Source of the DNA: Pycnopodia helianthoides | Taxonomy: Eukaryota > Echinodermata > Asteroidea > Forcipulatida > Asteriidae | Direction: 5' to 3' | Length of the DNA stretch: 64,000 nt | Assembly: GCA_032158295.1 (NCBI GenBank) | Contig: JASTWB010000032.1 | Coordinates: forward strand, 1-64,000 | Shown here: piece by piece, positions 19,901-28,820 of the stretch | Numbering within the stretch: position 1 is the first letter of the stretch | How the letters are laid out: each line of letters opens with the position of its first letter | Notes under the pieces: model-generated | Database searches by the model: none | Told to the model about the DNA's origin: nothing | The model's input: the letters and a program-made list of their open reading frames with translations, nothing else | Program-made: the position numbers and the translations under genes

Positions 19901-22065
19901 ATGCAGCGCCACTAAACCTAATTCGTTCGAACGGATTACTTAACCGCCGTGACTAGCTTGCTCCAGTCATCAGCATGACTAGATCAAGCTAGTCGAAACG
20001 TTGAGACCAACAAGAACTCACTCCACAGCAGTGCAGTTAATTACTAGAAGTCCCCCCCGATCCACAAAGCTAAAGTAGTAGTCCATGCCGATTTCCTACC
20101 TCCCGCCCAGGTAGCAGTAGTTAATAAGCAGGACAGTTCTTTTCAGAACTGAGAAGTCTCCCGAATTCCGAAAATCTACTCCGCGGTAGTAAAACAAATA
20201 GCAAGACAAGTTCTCTAAAGAACAAAATCTACGCAGCAAAGTATATATTTTTTTACACATGGTGTTACCGCAAACCGAATATAAACTGGCAGATCGTTCC
20301 ACATTTTGGCCCCAGAAAAAGCAAAGCTTGAGCACAAGCTTTCTTTCTTGGCCATAGGAACTCTCAGAGTAAGGTTGTCATTGTGTCTAGTGGAACAGCT
20401 GTTTGTGAAGTGAATGAATAGTTTTGCCATGTACTCCGGGCAAAGATGATGTATGCATTTATACACTAGAATAATTTTTTTCAAACGAATTCTCTCGGCA
20501 AAAAGATAACAAGTTCAATTCATTAAACATATCAGTTGAGAAAGTTCGGTAGGGGCAACCAAGGATTAATCTGGCAGCTCTTTTCAACAGTTTGTTCAGC
20601 AGGTTAATATGTGCGCTGTATCGGCCTCCCCAAACCGTACAACAATAGTCCAAACTCGGTAATACAACAGTTTTAACCAAAGTGTGCAGACTGCTTTTTG
20701 GAATGTTGTGGTGAATTCTACTTAACATGGCTTATTTAGAAGAAACTTTATTTTTAATGTAATCAATATGAGGAGACCATGTGAGTGATTCATCAATTAT
20801 AACACCTAAACACTTGAAAGAGGTAACCTGTTCAAATGGATCGTTATTAATGGCAATGTTAAGGTCAGTTGAAGCTACCTTGTGTTTAGAGCCGATGATC
20901 ATTGACTTAGTTTTGGCAGCATTGATTATCAACCTATTTTTGGCGGCCCAATCGTTAATATTTACCATGGCTGTATTGAGGATACGTTCGATTTCCTCTC
21001 GGTTGGAGGAGCTACATATTATTGTTGAGTCGTCTGCGTACATGTGCAACTGGCAGTGTTTTTTTTTTAAATATCTGATCGGTTTCTAATCGGTCTTTTT
21101 TGTTCATAGTAATGAATTCAAAGCAGTGACGCTGTCCTCGATGATACACATTGGGCAGTGACTTACACCGTTTTCGAGATAAATACAAGTTTAATGTTAA
21201 TTTGTTGGGCTTAATTAAATGTAGGGACATAGATTGTCAATGTAGTGCAGTTTTATAAGCAATTGAAAAGAATGATACAATAAAAGTAAAATGTGAACGT
21301 TTCAGCTGGACACTTTACTATAATTGCTTCTCTCCACCCAGGGGTAAATGGGTACCTGTGAGGGCAGAGATGGTTCTTGTGATTGATTTAGCTTAGTGCG
21401 CTACATAATTTGGCAGCACAGGCTGTATACTCCCCACGGAGCTGAGATGGTTTAAGGAATGAAATGGCCCAGTGATCAGGGTAATAATGTTGGAAGCGCT
21501 TTGAGACATGGTGTATAAAGCACTATATAAAAACCGAATATTATTATTATTATTATTATCTATGACCCTACCTTTAACAAGAGAAAAAATAAGTTTCATA
21601 CTCAAAGAAGTCATAAGACAATTCATTAAATCCATTTGTTTCCAAGTTGTTTCGAAAGTATTTTGTTGTCATTGAAAATTAAACTAAGAATAGTATTTCA
21701 ACGCTACAATTTGCTTCATAAAAAAAAAATAATAATAATAAAATCACTAATTAAAAAGGTTTTGTTTTTCTTGCGCGTCCTTTACAATTAAAGTATCTTT
21801 CTTTGTTGCAGGTGACTCGCTGAGCTACCACAATAACCATCAGTTTAGTACTAAAGACAGAGACAACGATGCATCGGTCGGGAACTGTGCCCAGAGACGC
21901 CGCGGCGCCTGGTGGTACAGGAGCTGCAGCTGGTCTAATCTTAACGGGTTGTATCTCAATGGGACCACGACTGAACCTTTGCAGGGAGTTTATTGGTATT
22001 GCTGGAAGAGGGAATATTACTCACTCAAAACCACCGAGATGAAAATACGACCCACTCCACAATAA
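13381..22065 (+). CDS. FReD-B: secreted coiled-coil fibrinogen-related protein (407 aa, 4 exons)
   Basis: Predicted exons are 13,381-13,966, 15,033-15,154, 19,575-19,836 and 21,812-22,065 (1,224 nt with stop, in frame throughout; intron phases 1, 0, 1). The protein has a signal peptide (about 1-20), a CC pair for likely disulphide oligomers, a coiled coil of 25-residue repeats (about 45-190) and a complete fibrinogen C-terminal domain (196-407). The domain has the first Cys pair (DCADI, YCDM), the calcium loop DRDND (339-343), the second pair (NCAQ, RSC) and SNLNG. Such lectins bind acetylated or other microbial sugars outside the cell; ligand and immune role are inferred. The ATG is chosen for its signal peptide and conservation in D. 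Confidence 0.85.
14295..14372 (+). pseudogene. Vestigial extra copy of fibrinogen exon 2 (FReD-B intron 1)
   Basis: The frame reads [19 protein letters not shown] (with G supplied by splicing), homologous to the start of exon 2. It then loses the [15 protein letters not shown] part and any donor. Upstream sequence (TGAAATCATAATCTCTTCTA) is homologous to that before the real exon 2, so exon plus acceptor was duplicated. Confidence 0.75.
14440..14945. mobile_element. G-tract-ended MITE-like insertion, FReD-B copy
   Basis: It lies between the two exon-2 copies. One end has CAGCGGCGGCGCCAGACC followed by runs of 10 or more G with GCAAA spacers. The other end has the mirrored C runs with TTTGC-type spacers. 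It is palindromic in outline and non-coding. The same insertion sits at the same place in FReD-C (32,180-32,690), so it predates their duplication. Confidence 0.6.
15033..15154 (+). CDS. FReD-B exon 2: start of fibrinogen domain
   Basis: It encodes (D)[15 protein letters not shown], then the [12 protein letters not shown] landmark, ending before GTAAGA. The acceptor is the AAAG at 15,029-15,032, which joins in frame to exon 1. A second AG at 15,018-15,019 would give phase 0 and would need an unseen intermediate exon. Confidence 0.75.
15240..15545 (+). repeat. Degenerate short tandem motifs in intron 2 (FReD-B)
   Basis: The motif CTCCGG followed by about 20 nt and TAATCCACGAAATC recurs about every 60 nt (15,272, 15,380, 15,432, 15,485). 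It recurs in FReD-C (33,008-33,245), and similar phrases appear again at 16,295-16,380. Non-coding. Confidence 0.5.
15860..16222 (+). pseudogene. THAP-type zinc-finger exon, frameshifted
   Basis: ATG begins [15 protein letters not shown]. Then, in a shifted frame, come [20 protein letters not shown] and LTRAEW, followed by a degraded middle. In another frame there is SCFESGMY then [17 protein letters not shown]. The order C-x4-C, FP, W, then CFE and a basic stretch with AIPNIF is that of a THAP domain (a C2CH DNA-binding zinc finger found in P-element transposases and host factors). At least two frame changes break it. A GGGTAAGT donor-like site follows. It is absent from FReD-C and D introns, so it is a private insertion. 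Confidence 0.6.
16388..17991. mobile_element. Solo LTR, 1,604 bp, with 5-bp target duplication
   Basis: The element starts TGTCACAG and ends TTGTGACA, giving TG..CA ends with a 7-bp inverted repeat. It is flanked on both sides by ATCAT (16,383-16,387 and 17,992-17,996), as expected for LTR retrotransposon integration. No gag or pol lies inside, so it is a solo LTR left by recombination. Its short ORF at 16,615 is also in the FReD-C copy but has no family resemblance. Strand is not determined. Confidence 0.7.
18365..18665 (-). mobile_element. DIRS-type retroelement fragment, RT C-terminal part (FReD-B intron 2)
   Basis: The stretch is nearly identical to 53,890-54,185, whose minus-strand translation aligns with the region after the RT palm in the DIRS element at 33,337-37,620 (the PGRAFL landmark). 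Here the frame is broken. GGACAGACAG repeats mark its left side. Confidence 0.55.
18666..19160 (-). mobile_element. DIRS-related leader fragment (FReD-B intron 2)
   Basis: Matches 40,150-40,590 and 55,090-55,480, including CCACAACGCAGTCGCCGTGG and CCAAGGGGGATTGCACAGGA. In the other genes it adjoins a gag-like fragment on the minus strand; here the gag part is mostly deleted. Confidence 0.45.
19306..19425. repeat. Palindromic 21-bp repeat array, about 4 units, plus CCGCATA hairpin (FReD-B)
   Basis: Units resemble TTCGTTTTAACGGATTACTA. The ideal core AATTCGTTATAACGAATT is its own reverse complement. It is followed by CCGCATA and TATGCGG arms at about 19,399-19,423. The array lies about 150-270 nt upstream of exon 3. 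It has about 8 units in FReD-C and 12 in FReD-D. Confidence 0.75.
19575..19836 (+). CDS. FReD-B exon 3: middle of fibrinogen domain
   Basis: It encodes [20 protein letters not shown] through [12 protein letters not shown] to the [11 protein letters not shown] end, between ACAG and GTAATA. The landmark QRRxDGSVDF is typical of invertebrate FReDs. It differs from C and D at few positions (for example FLGN-D-I against N, AAF against AAY). Confidence 0.9.
19920..19945. repeat. Single palindromic unit downstream of exon 3 (FReD-B)
   Basis: ATTCGTTCGAACGGATTACT is one unit of the array family, here on the other side of exon 3. The same single unit stands at 41,367 (C) and 56,317 (D). Confidence 0.6.
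19946..20245 (-). mobile_element. Penelope-like repeat with hammerhead-like ends (FReD-B intron 3)
   Basis: On the minus strand it reads from a TACTACCGCGGAGTAGATTT block through TTAACTACTACCTGGGCGGG and GTTGAGACC-type sequence to CTAGTCGAAACG-type stems. The family recurs at 25,660, 46,917 and 61,690. At 19,950-20,000 two stem-loop halves face each other. The insertion cuts the LINE that follows. The Penelope assignment rests on the GAAAC/stem motif and is tentative. Confidence 0.5.
20246..21060 (-). mobile_element. LINE fragment, reverse transcriptase C-terminal part (FReD-B intron 3)
   Basis: Minus strand: [47 protein letters not shown], then after a frame break [14 protein letters not shown]. 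These are the YADD active-site box and thumb/C-terminal landmarks of CR1/jockey-like LINEs. It is 5' truncated and several frames are broken. It sits in the same place as the FReD-C LINE, so it was inserted before duplication. The C-terminus is cut by the Penelope-like repeat. Confidence 0.75.
21061..21811. other. Remainder of FReD-B intron 3
   Basis: Shared with 42,660-43,405 (C) and, from the ATT microsatellite (21,539-21,560) on, with 58,131-58,407 (D). No gene seen. It ends with a TTTCTTTGTTGCAG acceptor. Confidence 0.6.
21812..22065 (+). CDS. FReD-B exon 4: calcium and ligand-binding end of fibrinogen domain
   Basis: It encodes [36 protein letters not shown] and the closing [12 protein letters not shown], then TAA. 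Residues around the loop and after NGTTTE differ from C and D, while the frame between them is almost base-identical. FReD-B has SVG after DNDA where C and D have WG. Confidence 0.9.
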
Positions 22066-23179
22066 TAACACCATACCACTCACTATGTTGCCGCTCATTA
22101 AGTAAAGTCATACCAGTACCAATCCTCGAGATAATTACCTTCCACTTGAATTTATTTATAAGTCGGGAAAATAGCCTCGAACCCACCATAGATTATTTTG
22201 ATCGCCGTTTTTGTAATAAAGTGTTTATAATCCTTGACCATTGTAGGTGGTTTTTCTATTCCTGCACTGAAACATGATAAACTCAAGTGATGAAATGTTC
22301 TCATGTTGATTGAACAGAACTATTGTTAAGAAGAGTATTAAATTAAACTTAAAAAAAAAAATATATAGTTTTGAAATATAAGAAGCCTTAAATATTTAAC
22401 ATCTTCCGTATAGAAAGTACATATCAACCAGACACTATGTGAGATCATCATGTGGATATTTTTCGATCCGTGTAGAAGAACTATTTACAGTTTCTTCGAA
22501 CAGGAATTATTGTTTTTTATTTAACATGAATAATAATTTTTCGAGCGATAAAAGACAGAATATACCGGATATGTGTACACTTATTACAATTGTAAAAAAC
22601 CTCAGGCCATTTACGTGCCTTGAATGTTTAAAAAGGTCATTTGGGCTGGTGAGCAGTTCGCAGCAGCCCTGTTTTTATCATGTGTTCCATTTCTGTTGCA
22701 GTATCTCTTGGTGATCCTCCTTAGCTACATTGTAATTTGCTTTTGTTTTAACTGATTACTTGTTGTTACTTCTGCTTCTTTGTTGTACTGTGTATATAAT
22801 TATACAGACGATAATTGTCAGACGATAATTGACTTTGGCTTGTGCCAGATCCAGGTTTGTAAATTCTAATACGTGCAAATTGAAAGTAACAACCAAAAAA
22901 GAAATGCACGAACAGACAGCTTGCTGAAATTTTATTCAATATTTAGGTCAACTCGGATGCAAGAAAAGCTACCAAACTTGTTTGCTTCAGGCGATGCAAT
23001 AAGCTGGCTTAGTATCAATCAGTTCAGACAACAATGAGAGTATGCACAGTTATACCACGGCGATTATTCGATAACATGTTCTCCCATCCCTCTTATCGAT
23101 ACAAAATATCATGTTTTCGGTAATAATTATACAAGATTGTATGTTTTCCCCTTTCGAGCTGTCTACAAATTTACTTTAA
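22066..23179 (+). other. FReD-B 3' UTR and downstream flank
   Basis: Colinear with 1-1,640 without the tandem duplication. It is interrupted at 23,176 by a TTAA-targeted insertion. No conserved ORF. Confidence 0.7.
22215..22220 (+). terminator. Polyadenylation signal AATAAA, FReD-B
   Basis: Conserved position 150 nt after the stop codon; identical context TTGTAATAAAG in D. Confidence 0.65.
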
Positions 23180-23635
23180 CCCTGCGCCGCCAATACAGTG
23201 TCGTCAGAAGACACTCTTTTTTCGTTTTTTTTTTTTTAATAAAACCCACAATTTTGTGGCAAATACTGTGAAACTCCAGTTATGCCCCTTTCAAACCATG
23301 CCAAAAACATGGTTTAGTCATATTTTATCCTGGGTGAACGCACTTGCGACACCAGCCTTGAAAAAAGGGCAGCCTTAGTCATCGCCCCATTAGTTTATAC
23401 TGTTAACCACATTTCTTTGTGCCTGAGCCACCAGCCACTGAGGGGTAGGGGTGGGATGGGGTGGGGGGATCTCCTGTTGGGAGGAAGTCAAGATGACCGC
23501 CATTTATGTATTTAGACTCTTGAACAAAGGATTGTATACAGGGTTGGAGTGTACATTACATAAACCCACCTGCTTCTCCTAGCGACACTGGTGCGACCAC
23601 GGTGTAAGTTTGGGTCGGTTATTGGAAGCGCAGGG
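23180..23635. mobile_element. piggyBac-type non-autonomous element, TTAA target
   Basis: It starts CCCTGCGCCGCCAATA and ends TATTGGAAGCGCAGGG, an inverted pair with two mismatches. It is bordered by TTAA at 23,176-23,179 and 23,636-23,639. TTAA targets and CCC ends are features of piggyBac elements. There is no transposase in its 456 bp. Confidence 0.6.
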
Positions 23636-23636
23636 T

Positions 23637-23805
23637 TAAGATGTTTACGTAACATATTATCACATACACCCTCAGAAAATTGGTCACAAAGTAGCTTATC
23701 CTTAGAAGGGATCAAGTGTGGACACTTCTTTGATGCCTTACTAAAGATTTCCATCAAATGGTGGGAAAAATCTCTCAGACTTTCACTAGTTTTTTGTTTG
23801 CATTC
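23637..23805 (-). pseudogene. Retroelement gag fragment, inverted half
   Basis: The minus-strand frame includes SLRDFSHHLMEIFSKA and CDQFSEGVCDNMLRKHL, typical of a retrotransposon capsid C-terminus (the 'DQF.EG' region). It stops at the TTAA junction. Its natural continuation (KKQLRDSPS) is on the plus strand at 23,893, so the two halves are in opposite orientation. Confidence 0.6.
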
Positions 23806-23809
23806 GAAA

Positions 23810-23824
23810 AAAAATTTGGGTTTT

Positions 23825-23855
<31 letters not shown>

Positions 23856-23889
23856 TGTCTTCTGACGACACTGTATTGGCGGCGCAGGG
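23810..23889. mobile_element. Second, inverted end of the same TIR family
   Basis: 36 bp at 23,854-23,889 are the exact reverse complement of 23,180-23,215. Both are followed inward by a T (or A) run and an AATAAAACCCA stretch. It is a truncated inverted partner of the 23,180 element, ending GGG before TTTAA. Confidence 0.65.
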
Positions 23890-23892
23890 TTT

Positions 23893-24327
23893 AAGAAACA
23901 GTTAAGGGATTCCCCCAGTATGTCCTTTTTAAAACTGCGTAAGGAAGCAACTGAGAGGGCAGAAGAGGAAGATAACAAAGAGGGCAAAGATGAAAAAGTA
24001 ACTGTTCATGAAATTAAAGGGACATCGTCCTCACAGAGAGTAACCCTTGCAGAACAAGTACTCCAACTTAAGGGTATTATGGAACAACAGCAAGCTCAAT
24101 TCCAAGCCCAGCAAGCTCAAAATGAAGAGCAATATAACCAACCAACCAAGGGCAGTCATCAATCTTACCCTAATACCAGAACTACCACTTTTTGTGACCA
24201 TTGCCATCGTAAAGGACATTTAATATCGAACTGTTTTAGATTTCAAATACAACAGGCAGAAGCTAAATTGGAAGAGTATCACAAAGCAGCTGAGGCCAAC
24301 AGAACCAAAGATCAACCGTCAAACTAG
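23893..24327 (+). pseudogene. Retroelement gag fragment with CCHC zinc knuckle
   Basis: An open frame from KKQLRDSPSMSFLKLR through an acidic, glutamine-rich linker (QAQFQAQQAQNEEQ) to CDHCHRKGHLISNC (C-x2-C-x4-H-x4-C) and a stop. This is a gag nucleocapsid end of a gypsy-like element. No protease or RT follows; array flank sequence resumes at about 24,360. Confidence 0.65.
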
Positions 24328-24357
24328 TGCCTCCCACTGTAGGGAGCCCTCAAGTAT

Positions 24358-25340
24358 CGAGGATAAATGACGATTTTGTGTAAACGTGGGCAATTGTTTC
24401 CTGATATGGATGAAAAGCAATGGCAGCATTTATTTACTTCAATTTTGTATTAATAATTTGTTTTAATTGTAGCTAGTTAAATATCAATAATACAACAATT
24501 TACTAATTTATTTCAAACTGTTCTAACAACTTATACTCTTTCATTCCTGGGAAAAGTTGAAACATTTGTCTTAAGAATAGTGAAAAGTTGATCAGATAAA
24601 TAGTTATCTTATCGTAAAAAAACTAGCTATAGTAGATTCTAAACTGTAGTGCTCATCATAAGCTACAATTTTAATGAGTAAAAATAAATAACGAAACAAT
24701 CCAATATAATTCCTCTTCTGAGTTTGCTGTGTATATATTTGAGTGTGTTCGTTCCTCATTAGTTTCGCGTTTACTTCCTTATAATTGACAAGAACACGTC
24801 CATCTTATAACTCAATGTACAGTAATTATAAACAACATTATAATGGGCTGCCAGTTATTGTCAGAATCTTCAGAGTGTACTACCTGGGAAGACAATATCT
24901 GGAATATGTGTGAAACTTTGGTCAGCCCCAGAGTCATCGTCATCAAAGGAAACATACAACATCGGAATATAGACGTGTCCATTCAATCACAGTCTAGTAT
25001 TGTTTAACATCAGTAGGTAAACTTTAAAGTACAAAAGGTGACCGTATACAAATAGAGATATACGTTTCGGTTCTACATGCGTCGTGTGCCCGGGAGAATG
25101 GCATGTAAGACTCTACGCCCTTCTTCCAGGCACATAGATAAATTGTTGTTCTAGTAAAAGAAGGTCGTAAGCAATCATATGACTCCTGACAACAACAACA
25201 AAAATGAAACTAGTGTTACAGTTTTGTTTCTAGATTTACCCCAGACACATGTTTTCCCGTTACCGTGCAGCATTTAACGTTCCTATTAAATTGAAAACAC
25301 AACAAAACGATAAAACACTCCTCGCTTAGTTTATGGAAAC

Positions 25341-25374
<34 letters not shown>

Positions 25375-25659
25375 ACATTAAATTGCTCACGCACTTTTTC
25401 AAATACGACTTTCACACTGGAACGTAGCGATTTATTGGACGATGAGGCAGCTGGACACTGACATTGATTAGTGATGGTATGATGAGGGTCACAGGGAGAG
25501 AATAAGACCAGAGTTTTGTTTTATAAGAGATAAGGCCACATCGATATTGTTTCAGATCACTTGGCTGGACTCTTGTAATCGTCAAAGACCAGCCAGAGAC
25601 AGAGGCTACTGAATATTTGTCTTGATACCCAGTAATAACAGTTGCTTCAAAATTGTTGT
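24358..25659 (+). other. FReD-B downstream flank, resumed
   Basis: Colinear with 1,970-3,000, 45,240-46,900 and 60,380-61,690. A T-tract of over 25 nt lies at 25,344-25,372. No conserved reading frame. Confidence 0.7.
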
Positions 25660-25765
25660 ATATTCGGTTTGTCGTAACACCATGTGTATAATTGTCTCTT
25701 TAGAGAACTTGTCTTGCTATTTATTCTACTACCGCGGAGTAGATTTTAGGAATTCGGGATGAGAG
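25660..25765 (+). mobile_element. Penelope-like repeat, truncated copy
   Basis: Begins TATATTCGGTTTGTCGTAAC and carries CTACTACCGCGGAGTAGATT, then stops after AGGAATTCGGGA. Same family as 19,946, 46,917 and 61,690. Confidence 0.5.
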
Positions 25766-26410
25766 TTGGGGCTGTTCAACCAATCCCAATCGTGAGAGTA
25801 GTCAATTAACTAAGCTAGTCATTTGAAAAGCAGCCAGCTGAGATGTATACTTTAACACAAATTGTTAATCTAGTTCCTTCCAAAAAATTGGCAGTTCAAC
25901 TTGGCAAGGTTTTCTTTCGTTTATAGCGTTCAACATCAGTGTGTGATGTGATGTTTTTAAATACTTAAGATACAAAATACTACAATTTGTATTTGTAGAT
26001 TAGAGTCAGAAACCACTATACAGGTAAACTGTAAGACAGAGCAAAACAGTCCCATATCTCAGATGTAACTTCAGTACCATGACAACCTAAAGCACTACAA
26101 AGTTAAATGTGCCCATGGTTTTGTTTCCACTTATCACAAACAAATACAGGTTTAACAGTTGACGGAAGACGCTCTACCCGATTAATTAAATCGGCTCATT
26201 TTTGAAACAATTCTCATGTGACTTGATACTCATTCAATTTACTCAATCGATGTATTTGTCGTCCTTTGTGCTGACTGTTGAATATGCCATATGTATACTT
26301 TTTGCGTCACTGTCATTTGTAATCGATGTCAGTGTTTACACGAATGCGATGGGGTGTCACTGTCGCCATTTGTAAGCGATGCCGTGTTACTGTCACCATT
26401 TGTGATCAAG
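25766..26410. other. Intergenic, nothing recognised
   Basis: AT-rich, no repeat partner in the window and no protein resemblance. Three related phrases around TGTCACTGTCRCCATTTGT (26,300-26,405) suggest a small local duplication. Confidence 0.4.
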
Positions 26411-26754
26411 TTTAAAGGTATTGTACACTTTTGGTAACAGCTCAAAATCAGTGTCCACATTTTGTGTGATTAAACATATGCATGAACAAACAAACCTGTG
26501 AAAGTTTGAGCTCAATTGGTCATCGAGGTCACGAGAAAATAGTGAAAAGAGATCTTATGTGTTTTCTGTTTTTTCAAATTATCGCGCGCGATAATTACTA
26601 TTGTTTTACTCGTTTCTAAGAAACAATAGCATTTTAGGCAGAAATATTTTAAGGAACCCTTTCTACCATTACTTACTTTAAATCATGTAAGTTATGTGTG
26701 AATCTGTGAACATTGTGTTTTTCGATCTTACCAATAGTGTACAGGGCCTTTAAA
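26411..26754. mobile_element. TIR-bearing MITE, about 344 bp
   Basis: The left end TTTAAAGGTATTGTACACTT and the right end (reverse complement TTTAAAGGCCCTGTACACTA) form a 27-bp terminal inverted repeat with four mismatches, each continuing TTGGTAA. A central palindrome ATTATCGCGCGCGATAAT lies near 26,580. No coding capacity. I recall abundant similar elements in echinoderm genomes, unverified here. Confidence 0.6.
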
Positions 26755-26805
26755 ACGCTCGTGATAACCAAAGCCATGCTCAGGGATGAAGGGTCGACAA
26801 GTGTC

Positions 26806-28820
26806 TGGCGCGGATCCAGGGGGGCGTGGGGGCGCACGCCCCCCCCCCCTTTTTGTCGGGAAAAGAAAGAAAAAAAAGGAGAGGAAAAAAGAGAGAGAGA
26901 GAGAGAGAGAGAAAAGGGGGAAGGGGGGCGACAATTTTCTTGTTTACATAACTGGGTATTTTTTTATCAAAAAAGCTTTTAATAACCCGTTTTATACCTA
27001 CCTTGTACACTTTGTTTCTGTGTGGACCACTTTTATTTTACTCACAGATATTGTCTCATGAGGATTAACGTGAATCTGTGCGTGTGGACAGCGTGTTTTT
27101 CAAAATAAACATTAGCGCGAAACACCTGGGCCCAGTTTCAGCTCTTTTTACCGCCGTGAATTCGTCGCTTGCGATCACCATTCCCCTTCCAGCTACCAGC
27201 CCTGATTTCGGGGAGGATCTCCTTTGCGTGCGAATAAAATCACACGTGACCCCTCTTGAAAATGCACGCCGTGGCATAGTTTTCCGCTGTAACATTGTAA
27301 AGTAAAATAACGTCGTAAAAACTTTTTTTTTCTTTCAGTAGGCCCCTAATTCATATTAATGACCCCGTTTACCAATTTTAGGTCTGAAAATGCAAATATT
27401 TTTTTATACCGCCATTAATGTGCAAAACATTAATCGTCACCGACACCTGCAGGGTCAGCAGACGGCCGGAAAAAACTAGCCCCATAAATTGGTCCAATCC
27501 ACTCCGTATACTTGGCCCCAGCACCTTTGATATTAAATTATTTCGCTTTTTTTTAAAACAAAATCACAAAAACACTGATTTACAACGATCTGCATCTATT
27601 CATGAAACTTAGCGATCTGATGCTTCTGAAGTTGTAGATAGCCCTACGCCTGGATTTGTTTTAAACATAAACATCACACGTTTTGGGTAAAAATTAAATG
27701 ATTTTTGAGTGTATACTTCTAAACGGTCTCGACAACTTGCTCGTTTCCGAAGCGCGCACACAGACGTTCTCATAATTAGTCGGGTTCCTGCAATTGTAGC
27801 AACTAATTATACCATTATTGATAAGTGGTTATGGGAACCCGACAAAAAAAGCGAAATAATTTTATGTCAAAGGTGCTGGGGCCAAGGATACGGAGTGGAT
27901 TGGACCAATTTATGGGGCTAGGGAAAAACACGACATTCACGGTACATTTTTACAGGTTTACTCCCCACTAAGTTTGTGTTTTTATCCTCCTTACTCGGCA
28001 TTCATCCACGATTAAGACAGCTTAACTCTGCTTTATTCAAACACACACAAGTTTGTTCACTCATTCGGGCTTATTCGACTGTAAACTAACATTATTTTTG
28101 TCACCAAAAATAAATCAAAATGGCCAGCGATCTTGTTTTTCTTCTCTTTTTCTTGGGGAGAATTAGTACACGATCACGTGATGTGCAATTGATGCAGCAA
28201 CGGCTGTTACATAACATGTTGGTTGTCTTTATCAGTGCACTAAAATGTAGGCCTGTTACAAAATTGTCAACTAAAAAAGAAATGGATCGGCCGTTGATGG
28301 GAACGCTGATTTTTTGTTCATGGTGAATTTCCCCCTGTTGATTAAAACAAAAAAATCATATCGGTAAACCTGATTTTAAAATCAGAAGTCATACTCATTA
28401 GTGCATCTCTACAGACAAAATGATGTTCAAATTCTCTCTCTGCATCTGTTTACAATCCTTTATTATTAATTTTTTAATCATGGCTAGTAGTTTATTGGGT
28501 GTCATGCAGCCTGGCCGTAGTAACGTGGAGTACCCACACGCGCATAAAGCAACAACAATCTGCTTACTCGTGGAAAACGCTCGACGTAAGCGCGGAATTC
28601 ACTGCTTCTGTAAGCGCCAAGTTCTTTGCTTACGGTAAGCAGAACCATGGAATTTGATGTTTAAACCGATTTAGAAGAAACAACTTTCTCTTTGAAAAGC
28701 ACTACGACAATGGCAATTTCGCAGTGCAGAAAAATAAAATGCTGTCTGGGGATGGCGCGGTCTTTCATTCTGAAAAAAAATATCACGCCCCCCCCCCCAC
28801 CCTCTCCTGGATCCGCCCCT
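26806..28820. mobile_element. TIR element of about 2 kb with GGATCCAGG ends
   Basis: The left GCGCGGATCCAGG and a G/C run mirror a right CCTGGATCCGCCCC preceded by a C run. GTGTC occurs outside both ends. The interior has a (GA)n microsatellite (26,889-26,914) and a nested hairpin (27,477-27,920), but no transposase resemblance. Hence non-autonomous or decayed. Confidence 0.45.
27477..27920. repeat. Long hairpin: 70-bp inverted arms around 300 bp
   Basis: The left arm 27,477-27,546 (starting TAGCCCCATAAATTGGTCCA) is the reverse complement, with only a few mismatches, of 27,851-27,920 (ending TGGACCAATTTATGGGGCTA). A second inner pair TCGGGTTCC / GGAACCCGA sits at 27,780 and 27,834. It could be a MITE nested in the 26,806 element. 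Confidence 0.65.

Noticed and set aside
26713..27061. ORFs rich in K/R/E or F/L/S around 26,800-26,930
   Set aside because: Produced by the GA microsatellite and C/G runs of a TIR element.
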